A stretch of DNA of 5,954 bases from Micrococcales bacterium (lineage in GTDB: Bacteria; Actinomycetota; Actinomycetes; Actinomycetales; Cellulomonadaceae). Positions 1 to 5,954 of the stretch are shown piece by piece. The DNA lies in contig WRCL01000131.1 of the NCBI GenBank assembly GCA_009783975.1, positions 1-5,954 of the forward strand. Reading direction: 5' to 3'. The notes beneath the pieces were generated by a model, which did not search any database, was not told where the DNA came from, and saw only the letters and a list, made by a program, of their open reading frames with translations. Positions within the stretch are counted from its first letter, which is position 1; each line of letters opens with the position of its first letter. The position numbers were made by a program, and so were the translations under genes.

Positions 1-1743
1 CACCCGGATCGCGCCTTCGGCGATGTACGGCTGCGCCAAGGCTGGGCCCAGCCCTGCCCGGGCCGCCTCGACCAGGGGCTCAGGTTCGGTCGAGACTTTC
101 GCGCGCAACGTCAGAGCCTCGTAGATCCGGCCCAGGTCACGGATGGGGACCTGTTCGGCGAGCAGCCCCTGGAGCACCCGCTGCACCTCCCCCAGCGACA
201 GCAGCGCCGGGACGAGCTCTTCGACGACCGACGGGTTGACCTTCTTCAGCCCTTCGGTGAGCACCCGCACGTCCTCACGTCCCAGCAGGCGCGGGGCGCA
301 CTGGCTGATCAACGCGCCCAGGTGCGTGATGAGCACCGACGCACGGTCGACGACGGTCGCCCCGGTCATCTCCGCGGCGTGGCGCAGCTCCAGGGGCACC
401 CACTTGCCGGGCAGGCCGAACACCGGTTCGGTGACCGACGGACCTGGCAGGGCCGCCAGGTCGTCACCCAGCGCGAGGACCTTGCCGCCGGGGGCCTCCC
501 CACGCCCGACCTCGACCCCACCGACACGGATGACGTAGGTCGAGCGTGGCAGGTCCACCGAGTCGCGGGTCCGCACCGGCGGGACGACGATCCCCAGGTC
601 CATGGCGATCTTGCGCCGCAGGCCGCGCACACGTGCGAGCAGGTCCTGCTCAGGCCCAGACCCGACGAGGTCGACGAGGTCAGGGGCGAGCAAGATCTCC
701 AGCTGGTGCACCCGCATCTGCTCGATGAGGGCCTCAGGTGAGTCCGACGACGGCGCTTCAGCCTCAGGTTCGGCCGCGGCTTGCTCTTCGGCGGCCTGTC
801 TGGCCTCGACCTGTTTGCGGCGCTGGGCACCGAGCAGCAGCGCCGCACCGACCAAGGTGAACGGCAGCTTGGGCATCCCCGGCAGCAGCCCAAGCCCGAT
901 CGCCCCGGCCCCGGCGATGAGCAGCGCCATACGTGACTGGAGCAGCTGGGCGGCCGCGGAGGTCCCCAGGTCCCCGTCCTCGCTGGCGCGGGTGACGACG
1001 ATACCTGTGGACACCGACAGCAGCAGCGCAGGGATCTGGGTGACCAGACCGTCACCGACCGACAAGATCGCGTAGGTGTTGATCGCGTCGCCGGCGTCCA
1101 TCCCGCGCTGGACCATCCCGATGACGAACCCACCGACAAGGTTGATGACCGTGATGACGATCCCGGCGATCGCGTCACCTTTGACGAATTTCGACCCACC
1201 GTCCATCGCACCGTAGAAGTCGGCTTCGGCGGCGACCTCTGCACGGCGGCGCCGGGCGGTGTCTTCGTCGATGAGCCCAGAGTTGAGGTCGGCGTCGATC
1301 GCCATCTGCTTGCCGGGCATCGCGTCGAGGGTGAACCGCGCCCCGACCTCGGCGACACGTCCGGCACCGTTGGTGATGACGACGAACTGGATGACGACCA
1401 AGATCAAGAAGATCACCAGGCCGATGACCAACGACCCGCCGACGACGAAGTGCCCGAACGCGTGGATGACCTCCCCGGCGTAGGCGTCGCGCAGCACCAG
1501 GCGCGTCGCGGCGACGTTGAGCCCCAGCCGGAACAACGTGAACACCAAGATCAGCGAGGGGAACACCGAGAAGTCCAGGGGGCGTTTGACGTACATGCTC
1601 GTGAGCAAGATCACCAACGACGCGGTGATGTTCACGGCGATGAGCACGTCCAGCAGCGCCGGGGGCAGCGGCACGACGAGCATCATGACGATCCCCACGA
1701 CCCCCACCGGGACCGCGAGCGCCGAGACGGACTTGTTCTTCAT
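1..1743 (-). CDS. flhA: Flagellar export gate protein FlhA (partial, C-terminus beyond window)
   Basis: The reading frame is open from the ATG at 1743 to position 1, giving 581 codons with no stop. FlhA is usually about 690 residues, so roughly 100 are missing at the left edge. FlhA forms a nonameric ring under the export gate, docks chaperone-substrate complexes and couples export to the proton-motive force. The FHIPEP family signature is clear at about residues 53-84 (FPSLILVFTLFRLGLNVAAT). The cytoplasmic loop includes ARFTLDAMPGKQMAIDADLN (135-154) and the conserved KGDAIAGIVITVINLVGG (188-205); Asp190 is probably the conserved Asp implicated in proton use. Further hydrophobic segments lie at 228-249 and 272-305. 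An Ala/Glu-rich linker (about 307-337) leads into the cytosolic domain, with THLGALI and QCAPRLLGREDVRVLTEGLK (473-500). The start is fixed by the ATGA overlap with flhB and GGGGAGG upstream. Confidence 0.97.
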   Translation of the reverse strand, partial: MKNKSVSALAVPVGVVGIVMMLVVPLPPALLDVLIAVNITASLVILLTSMYVKRPLDFSVFPSLILVFTLFRLGLNVAATRLVLRDAYAGEVIHAFGHFVVGGSLVIGLVIFLILVVIQFVVITNGAGRVAEVGARFTLDAMPGKQMAIDADLNSGLIDEDTARRRRAEVAAEADFYGAMDGGSKFVKGDAIAGIVITVINLVGGFVIGMVQRGMDAGDAINTYAILSVGDGLVTQIPALLLSVSTGIVVTRASEDGDLGTSAAAQLLQSRMALLIAGAGAIGLGLLPGMPKLPFTLVGAALLLGAQRRKQVEARQAAEEQAAAEPEAEAPSSDSPEALIEQMRVHQLEILLAPDLVDLVGSGPEQDLLARVRGLRRKIAMDLGIVVPPVRTRDSVDLPRSTYVIRVGGVEVGRGEAPGGKVLALGDDLAALPGPSVTEPVFGLPGKWVPLELRHAAEMTGATVVDRASVLITHLGALISQCAPRLLGREDVRVLTEGLKKVNPSVVEELVPALLSLGEVQRVLQGLLAEQVPIRDLGRIYEALTLRAKVSTEPEPLVEAARAGLGPALAQPYIAEGAIRV

Positions 1744-2927
1744 CGGGCCTCCCCGGCAGCACGGACGGTCACAGGACGCCGGCTCGCAGCGCGTGCGGCG
1801 CGGGCGTGGTCACGGGCGACCTTGGTGTGGTCAGCGTCGACATGTTCGGGCAGCGTCGTGCCACCAGGGCTGCGGTGCTCACCGGCACCTGCCCCGCGGC
1901 GGCGCAAGGACATGACGAACGCGAGCACCCGCGCGACAGCGACGAACAGGTAGTCGGGGATCTCGGCGTCGACCTCGACCGCGGCGTACAGGGCCCGGGC
2001 CAAGGTGACGTCGCTCACGGTCGGCACCCGGTTCTGCGCAGCACGCTCACGGATCTTCGCGGCGAGCAGGTCGGTGCCTTTGGCGACGACCTTCGGCGCC
2101 CCGACCCCTGGTTCGTACCTCAGGGCCACCGCGACATGGGTGGGGTTGACGATGACGACGTCAGCGTCGGCGACCGCCGCCATCATCCGGTTGCGGCTCA
2201 TCGCACGCTGCTTGGACCGGATCGCACCTTTGACGTGCGGGTCACCTTCGGTGCGTTTGGACTCGTCCTTGACCTCTTTGAGGGTCATGCGCGTGTGCTT
2301 GCGGTTCCGCCGGATCGTCACCGCCAGGTCGACGAACGCCAGCGCCAGCCCAGCAGCGATCCCCGCCTGGATGAGCGACATCACCGACGAGCGCGCGATG
2401 GCCAGGACCGCCGCGAGCTGCAGACGCCCTGAGCCCATGAGCGAGGGGATCGCCGCCTGGAGCGTGGCGAACACGACGAGCCCGACAGCCGCGGACTTCG
2501 CGAGGGTCTTCACCGCCTCCCACAAGGTCTGCTTGCTGAACAGGCGTTTGAAACCCTTGTGGGGCTGGAACACCTCTTTTTTCAGCCGGAACCGCGGGTA
2601 CACCTTGCCCTGGGCGACCTGGACGACGATGACGACGACGACGAGCACCGCGAACAGCGGGATGAGCAGCCCGACGACCTGGCTCAGCCCGTCGCGCAGC
2701 AAGGCTGTGACCCGTTGGTTGCTGGGGTCGGCGGCGACGACCGCGACATCACGTAGCTGGCCCTCGACGACGGCGCGGGTGCCGACCGCCAGCGACGGCA
2801 GCAACGCGGCCCCAGCACCCAGGGCCATCCATGCTGACAGGTCCCGCGACCGGCTGAGCTGGCCTTTCTTGCGGACCTCTTTCATCCGCTGCGGTGTGGC
2901 CTTCTGGCTGCGTTCTTCTCCGCTCAT
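1740..2927 (-). CDS. flhB: Flagellar export switch protein FlhB
   Basis: Membrane protein of 395 residues that surrounds the export gate and changes substrate preference from rod/hook proteins to filament proteins. The N-terminus has the usual cytoplasmic opening EERSQKATPQRMKEVRKKGQ and SRSRDL (residues 4-30). Hydrophobic segments follow at about 32-49, 81-106, 139-160 and 180-204, as expected for four helices. The linker (about 206-249) is highly basic and contains KEVKDESKRTEGDPHVKG. The autocleavage motif NPTH is intact at residues 261-264, with cleavage expected between Asn261 and Pro262. The FlhB-C domain continues through VVAKGTDLLAAKIRERA and LARALYAAVEVDAEIP. Beyond about residue 344 comes an additional tail of about 50 Ala/Arg/His-rich residues. 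The start forms ATGA with fliR; a weak GGGTGG (2935-2940) lies 7 nt upstream. The stop forms ATGA with flhA. Confidence 0.97.
   Translation of the reverse strand: MSGEERSQKATPQRMKEVRKKGQLSRSRDLSAWMALGAGAALLPSLAVGTRAVVEGQLRDVAVVAADPSNQRVTALLRDGLSQVVGLLIPLFAVLVVVVIVVQVAQGKVYPRFRLKKEVFQPHKGFKRLFSKQTLWEAVKTLAKSAAVGLVVFATLQAAIPSLMGSGRLQLAAVLAIARSSVMSLIQAGIAAGLALAFVDLAVTIRRNRKHTRMTLKEVKDESKRTEGDPHVKGAIRSKQRAMSRNRMMAAVADADVVIVNPTHVAVALRYEPGVGAPKVVAKGTDLLAAKIRERAAQNRVPTVSDVTLARALYAAVEVDAEIPDYLFVAVARVLAFVMSLRRRGAGAGEHRSPGGTTLPEHVDADHTKVARDHARAARAASRRPVTVRAAGEAR
1748..1754 (-). promoter_or_regulatory. Ribosome binding site of flhA (GGGGAGG)
   Basis: GGGGAGG lies 4 nt before the flhA ATG at 1743, inside the last codons of flhB. 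It is a strong match with rather tight spacing, and it supports independent initiation on flhA in addition to coupling through the ATGA overlap. Confidence 0.6.
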
Positions 2928-3694
2928 CCGCCGGCCACCCGTCCGACGAGGTCGAGCGAGTCACGGGCGAGCCCGTGCACGACGAAGTCCATCGTCAGCA
3001 GCGCGAACCCGACCATGATGAGCGTGACGAGGATCTTCAGCGGGAAGCCCATGACGAACGCGTTGAGCGCCGGGGCGACCTTCGTCAGCAGGCCCAACCC
3101 GATGTCGACCATGAACAGCACGATGACCAGCGGCCCGGCGATCTGCAGCGCTCCGGCGAACATCGCGCTCATCCCTGATGTCAGCTCTTCGGCCAGACGC
3201 ACCGGGTTGAGCGCGACCCCCAGGGGCAGCACGTCGAACGTGCGCACAAGCCCGTGGAAGACGATCTGGTACCCGTCGGAGGCGAACAGCAGCGCAGTGG
3301 CCAAGAACGCGTAGAACTTGCCCATCTGCGAGACCTGGGTCTGGCTCATCGGGTCGAACGCCTGGCCCATCATGAACCCCCCGAACTGGTCGAGGAACGA
3401 CCCGGCGACCTGGATGGTTGTGAGGACCAGCTGGACCCCGAACCCCAGCGCCAGCCCGATGACCACCTGCATGACCAGCGACCCGATGAACGCACCGGTC
3501 GCGTCAGACGGCAGCGGTGCCAGGCGCGGGGCCACCGCGGCGCCGACCGCCAACGACAACGCGACCTTGACCGTCCCGGGCATACCTTTGGCCGAGAACG
3601 GCGGTGCGACGACGAGGAACCCTGCCACACGGACCGAGGCGAGCAGGACGGTCTGGACCGAGCCCAGGGGCAGCGTGACAGCCAGCGGGTCCAT
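2924..3694 (-). CDS. fliR: Flagellar type III secretion gate protein FliR
   Basis: Polytopic membrane protein of 256 residues, typical for the family. In known structures one FliR completes the helical FliP5-FliQ4-FliR1 export gate. Family features in order: SVRVAGFLVVAPPFSAKGMP near residues 20-39, the helix VVIGLALGFGVQLVLTTIQV (77-96), the AGSFLDQFGGFMMGQAFDP region (97-115), the cytoplasmic/plug segment with FYAFLATALLFASDGYQ (127-143), the helix QIAGPLVIVLFMVDIGLGLL (184-203), and the closing PALNAFVMGFPLKILVTLI motif (208-226). About six hydrophobic segments are seen. The start gives a 1-nt gap from fliQ with GGTGGGG upstream, and the stop overlaps the flhB ATG as ATGA. No fusion to FlhB is present, although such fusions exist in some other bacteria. 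Confidence 0.97.
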   Translation of the reverse strand: MDPLAVTLPLGSVQTVLLASVRVAGFLVVAPPFSAKGMPGTVKVALSLAVGAAVAPRLAPLPSDATGAFIGSLVMQVVIGLALGFGVQLVLTTIQVAGSFLDQFGGFMMGQAFDPMSQTQVSQMGKFYAFLATALLFASDGYQIVFHGLVRTFDVLPLGVALNPVRLAEELTSGMSAMFAGALQIAGPLVIVLFMVDIGLGLLTKVAPALNAFVMGFPLKILVTLIMVGFALLTMDFVVHGLARDSLDLVGRVAGG

Positions 3695-3695
3695 G

Positions 3696-3968
3696 TCATG
3701 TCCCCACCAGCGTCGGAATGCGCCCCCACAGGGACGTGGTGAACTGCACGATCGACTCGATCATCCACTGCCCGGCGATGGCCAGCGCGATGGCGGCGGC
3801 GATGGCTTTGGGCACGAACGCGAGCGTGACCTCCTGGATCTGGGTGACCGACTGCAGCAACGACACGACGAACCCGACGACGAGCGCGGTGATGAGCACC
3901 GGCGCAGCGAGCTTGGCCGCGAGGACCATGGAGTCGCGTGCGATGTCGAGGACCGTCCCGGCGTCCAT
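3696..3968 (-). CDS. fliQ: Flagellar type III secretion gate protein FliQ
   Basis: Inner-membrane protein of 90 residues, the usual length for FliQ, which packs as a helical hairpin around the FliP/FliR core of the export gate. Two transmembrane helices are visible at about residues 17-39 and 52-75. Between them is the hallmark loop SLLQSVTQIQEVTLAFVPK (about 36-54). An upstream in-frame start at 4022 would add 18 Arg/His/Pro residues inside the end of fliP and make the protein longer than the family, so the ATG at 3968 is chosen. That ATG follows the fliP TAG by 2 nt. A weak AGGGG lies 10 nt upstream (3979-3983). The TGA stop is 1 nt before the fliR ATG. Confidence 0.96.
   Translation of the reverse strand: MDAGTVLDIARDSMVLAAKLAAPVLITALVVGFVVSLLQSVTQIQEVTLAFVPKAIAAAIALAIAGQWMIESIVQFTTSLWGRIPTLVGT
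3702..3708 (-). promoter_or_regulatory. Ribosome binding site of fliR (GGTGGGG)
   Basis: GGTGGGG lies 7 nt before the fliR ATG at 3694, within the last codons of fliQ. It is a moderate match to the anti-Shine-Dalgarno sequence at good spacing. Confidence 0.45.
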
Positions 3969-3970
3969 GG

Positions 3971-4678
3971 CTACCCGGCCCCTGTGTACGTGCCGATGAG
4001 GGCGCGGATGACCAGCGCCCACCCGTCGACCAGGACGAACAGCAACAGCTTGAACGGCAACGAGACCATCACAGGCGGCAGCATCATCATGCCCATGCTC
4101 ATCAGGGACGCGCTGACGACGAGGTCGATGATGAGGAACGGCACGAAGATCGCGAACCCGATGATGAACGCGCTGCGCAGCTCAGAGAGCATGAACGCCG
4201 GGGCCAACGTCGTGAACGGCACGTCCTGGGGGCTCGCGGGGTTCTCCGCCCCGGCCGCCCGGGTGATGAGCGCGATATCGGCCTCACGTGTGTGGGCGAC
4301 CATGAACTGCGACAACGGCTGCTGGCCAGCCTCCAGCGCCTGGGAGAACGTCACCTCCCCCTCGAGGTACGGCTGGACCGCTTGTGAGTTCACCTGCGAC
4401 AACGTCGGGGCCATGACGAACAGCGACAAGAACAGCGCCAGACCTGCCAGCACCTGCGTCGGCGGGACGGTCTGCAGGCCCAGGGCGTTGCGGACCAGGC
4501 CGAGCACGACGAAGATCTTCGTGAACGACGTCGTCATGAGCAGCAGCGACGGGGCCACCGACAGCAACGTGATCGCCAGGAGCACGACGATCGAGCTTGA
4601 CGGGGTCCCGTTGATCCCGTTGATGGCGACCGAGATGGTGTCGCCGCCGTCGGGGGGCACTGGCGGTGTTGGGTTCAT
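3971..4678 (-). CDS. fliP: Flagellar type III secretion gate protein FliP
   Basis: Polytopic membrane protein of 235 residues and the main subunit of the FliP-FliQ-FliR core through which flagellar proteins enter the growing axial structure. Both family signatures are intact: MTTSFTKIFVVLGLVRNALG with VPPTQVLAGLALFLSLF (about residues 48-87), and APAFMLSELRSAFIIGFAIF running into the methionine-rich MSMGMMMLPP loop (about 159-202), followed by VSLPFKLLLFVLVDGW. The Met-rich loop matches the region that seals the closed gate in this family. The start at 4678 gives the ATGA overlap with fliO. A start at 4723 would add 15 charged, non-hydrophobic residues and is less likely. No good Shine-Dalgarno is visible, so translation is probably coupled to fliO. 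Oddly, no N-terminal signal peptide is present. The stop is TAG, 2 nt before fliQ. Confidence 0.97.
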   Translation of the reverse strand: MNPTPPVPPDGGDTISVAINGINGTPSSSIVVLLAITLLSVAPSLLLMTTSFTKIFVVLGLVRNALGLQTVPPTQVLAGLALFLSLFVMAPTLSQVNSQAVQPYLEGEVTFSQALEAGQQPLSQFMVAHTREADIALITRAAGAENPASPQDVPFTTLAPAFMLSELRSAFIIGFAIFVPFLIIDLVVSASLMSMGMMMLPPVMVSLPFKLLLFVLVDGWALVIRALIGTYTGAG

Positions 4679-5100
4679 CGGCGCACCGTCTTGTCTTGCA
4701 GGGCGCGCATCGTGTCTTTCCATGTCTGCGGGTGCAGGATCGACCCTTCCAGCCGGGACCGGCGTGGCCGGGTGTCAGGACCTGCCCGTTGGCGGCCGGC
4801 CGGTCCGGGAGGCTCGCCACCAGGGGCTGGCAGCACCGGGGCGATCACCGGTGCGAGCTCGGTGAGCAGGCTCACCTGCTGGTCACCAAAGCCGACGAGG
4901 AGCCGGCGGCTGCCCACAGCGAGCACCGCCACCCCTGACCCACGCGCGAGGGTGTGACGGTCGACGACCATGATGTGCGCCTCGGACCCCGACCTCACGG
5001 TGCGCCCGGCCGTCAGCCGCCGCGCCCCCCACCAGATGAGGCCCAGCACGCACCCCAGCGCGACGACCGCGCGCAGGAGCAACCAGATGACGTCGCCCAT
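4675..5100 (-). CDS. fliO: Flagellar biosynthesis protein FliO
   Basis: Small membrane protein of 141 residues that helps assemble the FliP ring of the export gate. One transmembrane segment is visible at about residues 4-24 (VIWLLLRAVVALGCVLGLIW), followed by basic residues (ARR), which places the rest in the cytoplasm. Residues 41-83 form the typical FliO beta-rich domain, with the pattern VVDRHTLARGSGVAVLAVG then RRLLVGFGDQQVSLLTEL. A Pro/Gly/Arg linker (about 90-117) leads to a basic C-terminal segment ending ALQDKTVRR. FliO is poorly conserved, so the call rests on topology, the domain pattern and the place between fliN and fliP. The ATG directly follows the fliN stop, and the TGA overlaps the fliP ATG as ATGA. 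Confidence 0.88.
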   Translation of the reverse strand: MGDVIWLLLRAVVALGCVLGLIWWGARRLTAGRTVRSGSEAHIMVVDRHTLARGSGVAVLAVGSRRLLVGFGDQQVSLLTELAPVIAPVLPAPGGEPPGPAGRQRAGPDTRPRRSRLEGSILHPQTWKDTMRALQDKTVRR

Positions 5101-5853
5101 TCACCCCTGCCCTTCGGACCCCGCGACGATCTCGGTGATACGCAACCCGTAGTCCTCGTCGACGACGACGACCTCTCCGCGGGCGATGAGCCGCCCGTTG
5201 ACCATGACGTCGGCAGGGGACCCGGCTGTGCGGTCCAGCTCCAGCACGGCCCCAGGGGCGAGGTCGAGCACCTGGCGCAACGGCAACCGGGTGCGGCCCA
5301 GCTCGGCGGTGAGCGTCATCTCCACGTCGTACAGCACAGTGATCGAGGCGCCCTCGGACCGGCGCGGGCTGGGCACACCGGACACGGCCGGGGCAGGTTC
5401 ACCAGCGGTGACCTGCTCGCCGCGCAGGCGGACGGTGAACCATGCGACCTCAGGCGCACCAGCAGCAGAACGCAGCTCGAACACGTGGGTGTCGTCGCCG
5501 ACGACGTCGCCGACCTGTTCGGTGCGGGCCGGTTCGACCGCACCTGGCCCCAGGGCCTGCGCTGCGGCGGCCAGCGCTGGTGTGAGCGCGTCAACCAGGG
5601 CGATCGGGGCACCTGCGGCGGCACCGGCCTCGACAGCCTCGACGACGGCGTCGGCCGCGACAAGCGCGAGCTCGGCGCTCACAGCCCCGACGACGGTGAC
5701 GACCACCGCTGTGGCCTGCGCCGGGGGGACGACCCCCGGCGCTGCGGGTACCGCCGTGAGCGGGGACGTGGCCGGGACGAGCCCTGCGGCAGCGTCCGCG
5801 GCGGCCTGGACCAGCGGTTCGGTGGTGGTGTTGGTGCTCTTGGCAGGGCTCAT
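5101..5853 (-). CDS. fliN: Flagellar motor switch protein FliN, long actinobacterial form
   Basis: Rotor C-ring protein of 250 residues that, with FliM, builds the lower ring used for torque generation, switching and docking of the export ATPase complex. The C-terminal SpoA domain spans about residues 172-244 and is clear: VLYDVEMTLTAELGRTRLPL, then the L-x-L-x-P-G-A-V-L-E-L-D segment, then VNGRLIARGEVVVVDEDYGL and LRITEIV. Classical FliN is about 100-140 residues, so roughly 170 residues precede SpoA. This part is rich in Ala, Val and Pro; residues 45-140 look like a folded alpha/beta region, while 145-168 is a Pro/Ser/Arg linker. The region recalls the CheC-like domain of FliY, but I do not see the E-x2-N catalytic signature, so a phosphatase role is not supported. 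The ATG at 5853 is preferred over the GTG one codon upstream because of spacing from GAGGAG. It starts in a TGATG overlap with fliM and abuts fliO with no gap. Confidence 0.93.
   Translation of the reverse strand: MSPAKSTNTTTEPLVQAAADAAAGLVPATSPLTAVPAAPGVVPPAQATAVVVTVVGAVSAELALVAADAVVEAVEAGAAAGAPIALVDALTPALAAAAQALGPGAVEPARTEQVGDVVGDDTHVFELRSAAGAPEVAWFTVRLRGEQVTAGEPAPAVSGVPSPRRSEGASITVLYDVEMTLTAELGRTRLPLRQVLDLAPGAVLELDRTAGSPADVMVNGRLIARGEVVVVDEDYGLRITEIVAGSEGQG
5110..5115 (-). promoter_or_regulatory. Ribosome binding site of fliO (GAAGGG)
   Basis: GAAGGG sits 9 nt before the fliO ATG, inside the last codons of fliN. A second G-run (GGGG at 5104-5107) is closer but only 3 nt from the start, too near to be the main site. 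Confidence 0.5.
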
Positions 5854-5954
5854 CACGGGTGCTCCTCGACAGCGACGATCTGGCAGGCAAGACGAGAACC
5901 GTGGCTGCCGGCGGCGGCGTGGGCCAGCACGACCCCGTCGACGACGACATCCAG
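5853..5954 (-). CDS. fliM: Flagellar motor switch protein FliM, C-terminal end only (partial)
   Basis: Only the last 33 codons are present; the gene enters from the right edge of the window and stops at a TGA at 5853-5855. The visible residues begin LDVVVDGVVLAHAAAG and end in IVAVEEHP. This fits the last strands of a SpoA (FliM/FliN C-terminal) domain, where a hydrophobic V-x-V-G/D-G-x-x-L turn is followed by a closing beta strand. FliM is the C-ring protein that binds phospho-CheY and sets the direction of flagellar rotation. The identification rests on this short SpoA-like tail and on its position directly upstream of fliN in a fliN-fliO-fliP-fliQ-fliR-flhB-flhA series. A second FliN-like protein would look similar over so few residues, so the name is likely but not certain. 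The stop codon overlaps the fliN start in TGATG. Confidence 0.75.
   Translation of the reverse strand: MDVVVDGVVLAHAAAGSHGSRLACQIVAVEEHP
5862..5867 (-). promoter_or_regulatory. Ribosome binding site of fliN (GAGGAG)
   Basis: GAGGAG lies inside the last codons of fliM, 8 nt before the ATG at 5853 and 5 nt before an in-frame GTG at 5856. The 8-nt spacing favours the ATG as the start of fliN. It is one of the two strongest Shine-Dalgarno matches at the gene junctions here. Confidence 0.7.

Noticed and set aside
366..1367. A 333-codon minus-strand open frame inside flhA in another frame.
   Set aside because: It is a Ser/Arg/Pro-rich shadow. The overlapping frame gives intact FlhA with the FHIPEP motif and is open over all 581 codons.
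1175..1762. A 195-codon minus-strand open frame starting just upstream of flhA.
   Set aside because: Its Arg/Gly/His-rich product has no membrane segments or motifs. The true flhA frame starts at 1743 with a strong ribosome binding site.
2618..2645. A simple-sequence run of GAC/GAT units on the plus strand, suggesting a microsatellite or phase-variable tract.
   Set aside because: On the coding strand it encodes the Val/Ile-rich core of an FlhB membrane helix (LVVVVIVVQ). The units are imperfect and trinucleotide, so slippage would not shift the frame.
2005..3018. A 337-codon plus-strand open frame antisense to flhB.
   Set aside because: Its product is Arg/Ser/Thr/Ala-rich with no motif, and flhB on the other strand has a complete set of family features. 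It is a GC-bias shadow.
3318..4865. A 515-codon open frame on the plus strand, antisense to fliO, fliP, fliQ and part of fliR.
   Set aside because: It covers four well-identified genes. Its translation is a Thr/Ser/Asn/Met-rich low-complexity product with no recognisable domain, as expected when GC-rich codons are read on the opposite strand.
5157..5172. A short run of GAC repeats near the 3' end of fliN.
   Set aside because: It encodes the VVVVDED strand of the SpoA domain and reflects GTC codon preference, not an independent repeat.

Overview
This window is one continuous stretch of a flagellar export and motor gene cluster. All genes lie on the minus strand, so they read from high to low coordinates: fliM (last 33 codons only), fliN, fliO, fliP, fliQ, fliR, flhB, flhA (first 581 codons, running off the window at position 1). 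Coding sequence covers essentially every base. The largest gap between neighbouring genes is 2 nt, so there is no intergenic room for a promoter, terminator, RNA gene or mobile element.

The DNA is clearly GC-rich, with strong G/C preference at third codon positions. Gene order, protein lengths and details such as a long FliN with an Ala/Val-rich N-terminal half suggest a flagellated high-GC actinobacterium, possibly in the Micrococcales/Cellulomonas neighbourhood. That placement is an inference from style, not from a marker gene.

Layout by coordinate: 5853-5954 fliM 3' end and 5101-5853 fliN (C-ring/switch proteins); 4675-5100 fliO (assembly factor); 3971-4678 fliP, 3696-3968 fliQ and 2924-3694 fliR (the export gate core); 1740-2927 flhB (substrate-specificity switch with the autocleavage motif NPTH); 1-1743 flhA (export-gate protein, C-terminus missing). 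Together they encode most of the membrane part of the flagellar type III secretion gate plus the end of the rotor switch. The FliPQR pore is built with help from FliO. FlhB wraps the gate and switches substrate class. FlhA forms the ring that docks substrates and uses the proton-motive force. FliM/FliN form the cytoplasmic rotor ring.

Every junction is coupled: TGATG (fliM/fliN), 0-nt gap (fliN/fliO), ATGA (fliO/fliP), 2-nt gap (fliP/fliQ), 1-nt gap (fliQ/fliR), ATGA (fliR/flhB) and ATGA (flhB/flhA). This is an ordinary conserved operon and I see no previously undescribed system in it. The points worth a second look are modest: FliP appears to lack the usual cleavable signal peptide, FliN has a long N-terminal region that may be a degenerate CheC-like domain, FlhB carries a basic C-terminal tail, and FliO ends in a conserved-looking basic segment beyond its core domain.
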